Positions 61,839 to 64,000 of a stretch of 64,000 nt of DNA are shown piece by piece. Position numbers and translations under genes: made by a program. The stretch spans positions 1 through 64,000 of the forward strand of contig JAGAUW010000028.1 in assembly GCA_017620615.1 (NCBI GenBank), in the 5' to 3' direction. A model generated the notes under the pieces. It had not been told where the DNA came from. It saw only the letters and a program-made list of their open reading frames with translations, and did not search any database. This DNA comes from Clostridia bacterium (GTDB lineage Bacteria > Bacillota > Clostridia > Monoglobales > Monoglobaceae). Within the stretch, counting starts at the first letter, position 1. Each line of letters starts with the position of its first letter.

Positions 61839-62111
61839 AAACTCCGTCACAGAAAGGCATCCTCTCATAAAGATAAACCAACTTGAAACTTTGTATTTTG
61901 GCGTCGAACTTTGCAAAAAGCCTCGGCAAGCCATACAGGATTGCCTGCGTTTTTTACTTGTTCGCCATCCAGAATCCTTTGTTTCAAGCATGCATTGTTT
62001 TGACAAATAAAGGAAGTCCTTGAGAAACTTAGCATCTCAAGGACTTTAATCTAATTTTTGTCAAAATTGATTTTTCCCTATGCGAGGATGCCCTTTGTGG
62101 CGGTTTTTATA
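61837..62111. mobile_element. MITE-like element with imperfect terminal inverted repeats
   Basis: The 313-base gap after rlmH is framed by inverted repeats of about 35 bases. The left end (61840-61876) reads CCGTCACAGAAAGGCATCC then TCTCATA; the complement of the right end (62075-62110) reads CCGCCACAAAGGGCATCC then TCGCATA. Inside is a strong hairpin AGTCCTTGAGA/TCTCAAGGACT (about 62014-62045). No convincing gene is present. A 64-codon minus-strand frame (61812-62006) runs through the left end but has no ribosome site. No clear target duplication was identified. Confidence 0.45.
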
Positions 62112-62138
62112 AAAAAAGACCACCAAGGAAATTGGTGG
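62111..62138 (-). terminator. terminator of the 3D-domain gene
   Basis: CCACCAA (62120-62126) / TTGGTGG (62132-62138), followed on the minus strand by TC and seven T (62117-62111). Confidence 0.8.
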
Positions 62139-62150
62139 CCAAAATGTGTT

Positions 62151-63233
62151 TTACTTTAGAATATAAACCTTCATGGGACGACGACCAAAGTTTATAGCTT
62201 CGCCTCGTGTGTTGTAACAAAGGTCAATGCGGTTGCCTTTTATGGCACCGCCGGTATCAGCAGCGATTGCTGTGCCGTAAACATATGAGCCGTCAAGACT
62301 TTCAATATAAAGCTTTGTTCCAAGAGGAATAATGCTTGGGTCAACTGCTACAATTCCGTAACCTGCACGTCTGCCTGTTGCTGTAATGCCATAAGCGGGA
62401 TGGGATGGAGCTTTTCCGCAGCTTGATGCGTCATAAGCGGTTGCGTTCACTGTGAGAACTCGGCTGTATGAAAGACTGCCGCTACGTGAAGTTGTTACTG
62501 TACCTGCTGATGCTATTGTATAACTGTCTATGGTCTTTCTTGGGCCAACTTCAGTAATCTGTGCAACAGCATCACGGATAACTTCTTCTTTGATAACCTC
62601 GCGTTTTACTTCAACTTCGTCTTCATAGAAGACTTTGTATGATACATTCTTTGCACCAGGTTTACCCTTTGATATAACCTTGCGGGCACCCGTGGCCAAA
62701 GCCTTGTTTTCACGCTGAGTGCTTTCATAAGGGATTTCTTCCACTACCTCGATGGTTTCTTCTTTGGTGCGGATAAGTGTAATCTCGTCAAACTCTGAAA
62801 CCTTTGCGGTGTACTGTGGGGTTGTTTTGTCGGTTTCCTTTGCATTATAGCCAAGTTCGTTCAAAATTTCACCAACAGTACGACGTGTCGCAATGTGGAG
62901 AGTAGTTTTCCCCTTTTCAGTAACACTGACGTTAAAGGCTCTGTATATTTCAATTTTCATGCTATCTTTAAGCTTATCAGTTGGTAGTACGTTCATTTCA
63001 TCACGAGTACCAAGCTTGATGTTTTCAGCTTTCAAGACATCTTCAACATATCGATTAAATGTAATAACTTGTTTTGCGGAATTACCCCCGTCAATGATTG
63101 TTATTTGCTTGCACATTACAGACACGGTGCATATGACAGCGACTGCAACAAATGCAAAAATTGATGACAAAAGGATGTTCCGTTTGGCTGATGAGGACAT
63201 GTTAAGCATTCTATCCTTCAGACCATTCAGCAT
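62151..63233 (-). CDS. secreted 3D-domain cell-wall hydrolase with DUF348 and G5 domains (YabE-like)
   Basis: A 360-residue YabE-like protein, a presumed lytic enzyme in wall remodelling or resuscitation. A membrane helix (about residues 20-42, ILLSSIFAFVAVAVICTVSVM) anchors it. Two DUF348 repeats (DGGNSAKQVITFNRYVEDVLKAENIKL; TLHIATRRTVGEILNELGY) and a G5 domain (about 155-230) lead to the C-terminal 3D barrel, with VNATAYDASSCGKAPSHP, VDPSIIPLGTKLYIES and AADTGGAIKGNRIDLCYN carrying the three catalytic-type aspartates. GAGGTGAT precedes MLNGLKDRM. A sigma-A promoter is 56 bases upstream. Confidence 0.91.
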   Translation of the reverse strand: MLNGLKDRMLNMSSSAKRNILLSSIFAFVAVAVICTVSVMCKQITIIDGGNSAKQVITFNRYVEDVLKAENIKLGTRDEMNVLPTDKLKDSMKIEIYRAFNVSVTEKGKTTLHIATRRTVGEILNELGYNAKETDKTTPQYTAKVSEFDEITLIRTKEETIEVVEEIPYESTQRENKALATGARKVISKGKPGAKNVSYKVFYEDEVEVKREVIKEEVIRDAVAQITEVGPRKTIDSYTIASAGTVTTSRSGSLSYSRVLTVNATAYDASSCGKAPSHPAYGITATGRRAGYGIVAVDPSIIPLGTKLYIESLDGSYVYGTAIAADTGGAIKGNRIDLCYNTRGEAINFGRRPMKVYILK

Positions 63234-63288
63234 CAAATCACCTCTGCTTTATTAGATTTTGCCCACCTGGTGGGGTGAGACGGTTACA

Positions 63289-63318
63289 ATTATACACAAA
63301 TTTTTGGCATAAAGTCAA
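63289..63318 (-). promoter_or_regulatory. sigma-A promoter of the 3D-domain gene
   Basis: Minus strand: -35 TTGACT (63318-63313), 18-base spacer, -10 TATAAT (63294-63289). A small CCCACC/GGTGGG palindrome (63262-63274) lies in the leader. Confidence 0.7.
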
Positions 63319-63400
63319 ATTTGATTATCTTGAAATAACCCAAATTAACCTTTTTAATTTTGGAAAAGTGGACTTCAAAAAGTGAAACATTTCAAAATTC

Positions 63401-63430
63401 TCTCGTTTTCTCTCGTTTTCTCTCGTTTCC
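63401..63430. repeat. three tandem 10-base repeats (TCTCGTTTTC)
   Basis: TCTCGTTTTC occurs at 63401-63410 and 63411-63420, with TCTCGTTTCC at 63421-63430; an inverted repeat TTGGAA (63437-63442) / TTCCAA (63451-63456) follows. The rest of the 63319-63551 gap is AT-rich and shows no clear gene. Confidence 0.6.
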
Positions 63431-63551
63431 TTTGGATTGGAAGAGAAAATTTCCAAAATATGACAAAGGTTGACTTGGTAAATTTTAAGATTTCCTCAAA
63501 TACATTGTAATCATATAAGGACAAATTTATTCCAGAAAAAGGAAAATAAAT

Positions 63552-64000
63552 ATGAAAAAAGTAAAAATCAATAGCTTTGAACGGATTGATGACCTTCAGA
63601 CGAAAAATAATCTTATGCTCATACAAAACCCTGATTGGTTCTGTTTTGGGGTTGATGCGGTGTTGCTTTCGCATTTTGCATCAAAAACGGTGAAGAAGGG
63701 CGCTGAGGTACTTGATTTGTGTACCGGAAACGGGATAGTGCCTATTTTGATGTCTGAAAAAACCGATGCCGAAAAGATAGTAGGGCTTGAAATTCAGGAA
63801 GCAGTTGCCGAGATGGCAGAGAGGAGCGTTTCTCTCAATGATCTTGACGAAAAAGTTTTTATACAGTGCGGTGACCTTAAAAATGCCGAAGAAATTTTTG
63901 GAAAAGAGAAATTTGATAACATAACCTGCAATCCTCCCTACAAAGAAGCCACGGGCGGACTCAAAAATTCCAGTGATACTGTGACAATCGCACGGCACGA
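63552..64000 (+). CDS. TrmN6-like SAM-dependent methyltransferase (partial)
   Basis: The first 149 residues of a YfiC/TrmN6-type N6-adenine methyltransferase, cut by the window edge. It begins KKVKINSFERIDDLQTKNNLMLIQNPDWFCFGVDAVLLSHFA, then the SAM loop EVLDLCTGNGIVPILMS near residue 54, VGLEIQEAVAEMAERSV near 78, and the catalytic NPPY in NITCNPPYKEATGG near 128. Such enzymes methylate A37 of tRNA-Val. AAAGGA is upstream of the ATG. Confidence 0.9.
   Translation, partial: MKKVKINSFERIDDLQTKNNLMLIQNPDWFCFGVDAVLLSHFASKTVKKGAEVLDLCTGNGIVPILMSEKTDAEKIVGLEIQEAVAEMAERSVSLNDLDEKVFIQCGDLKNAEEIFGKEKFDNITCNPPYKEATGGLKNSSDTVTIARH

Noticed and set aside
61812-62006. A 64-codon minus-strand frame inside the region after rlmH
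   Set aside because: It has no ribosome site, overlaps the end of rlmH, and its sequence is better explained by the inverted-repeat element that spans it.

Overview
The window looks like a chromosomal segment of a low-GC, spore-forming member of the Clostridia (Bacillota). Evidence for this is the Gram-positive gene set (FakA/DegV, Asp23, mini-RNase III, AddA, RecD2, EndoA-type MazF, a WalR-like regulator with RlmH), a full-length SpoIIE with a Spo0A-type promoter, sigma-A promoters with 17-18 base spacers, purine-rich Shine-Dalgarno sites and several TTG or GTG starts. Genus cannot be settled from the sequence alone. No rRNA, tRNA or CRISPR array was seen.

Layout. 1-115: end of an unknown gene and its terminator. 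173-4346: minus-strand operon asp23-fakA-recG. 4420-17514: long plus-strand run of tRNA/rRNA modification and repair genes (rlmB, yifB/comM, trmL, degV, a DUF4364-type regulator, mnmG, an RluA-type synthase, addA, a UgtP-like glycosyltransferase, a DUF554 protein, dut), ending in a terminator shared with the next block. 17527-23819: minus-strand operon cysE-cysS-mrnC-yitT-tktN-tktC-cysK. 23956-29474: plus-strand block with a GT2 glycosyltransferase, a small membrane protein, an AcpS-NnrD fusion, alr, a mazEF-like pair whose antitoxin lacks a DNA-binding domain, and a secreted protein. 29479-32392: ftsH and ispE (minus). 32435-33315: an anchored cyclophilin.

33326-48582 is a compact, integrase-less prophage or phage-derived particle locus of about 15 kb: divergent CI/Cro-like regulators, a late-activator-like protein, terminase, portal, scaffold, capsid, connectors, tail tube, chaperones, a very short tape measure, Dit, a Gp37-like tail protein, fibres, holin and amidase. 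No integrase, replication gene or att repeat is visible.

48608-57053: recD2, a candidate structured small RNA (minus strand, 50965-51134), a four-helix protein, eno, spoIIE, a membrane protein and bioY. 57056-58755: tatD and a decayed Lrp regulator fused to the tail of an aminotransferase. 58805-64000: a cell-envelope cluster (LysM-G5-M23 endopeptidase preceded by a six-hairpin leader, WalR-like regulator, rlmH, a 3D-domain hydrolase) and the start of a TrmN6-like methyltransferase. A TIR-bounded, MITE-like insert sits directly after rlmH.

The best candidates for something undescribed are the bistable or pseudoknotted RNA at 50965-51134, the two tandem cloverleaf-like hairpin clusters at 58901-59081, and the minimal particle locus at 33326-48582. 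All calls come from reading the sequence; no database search was run.
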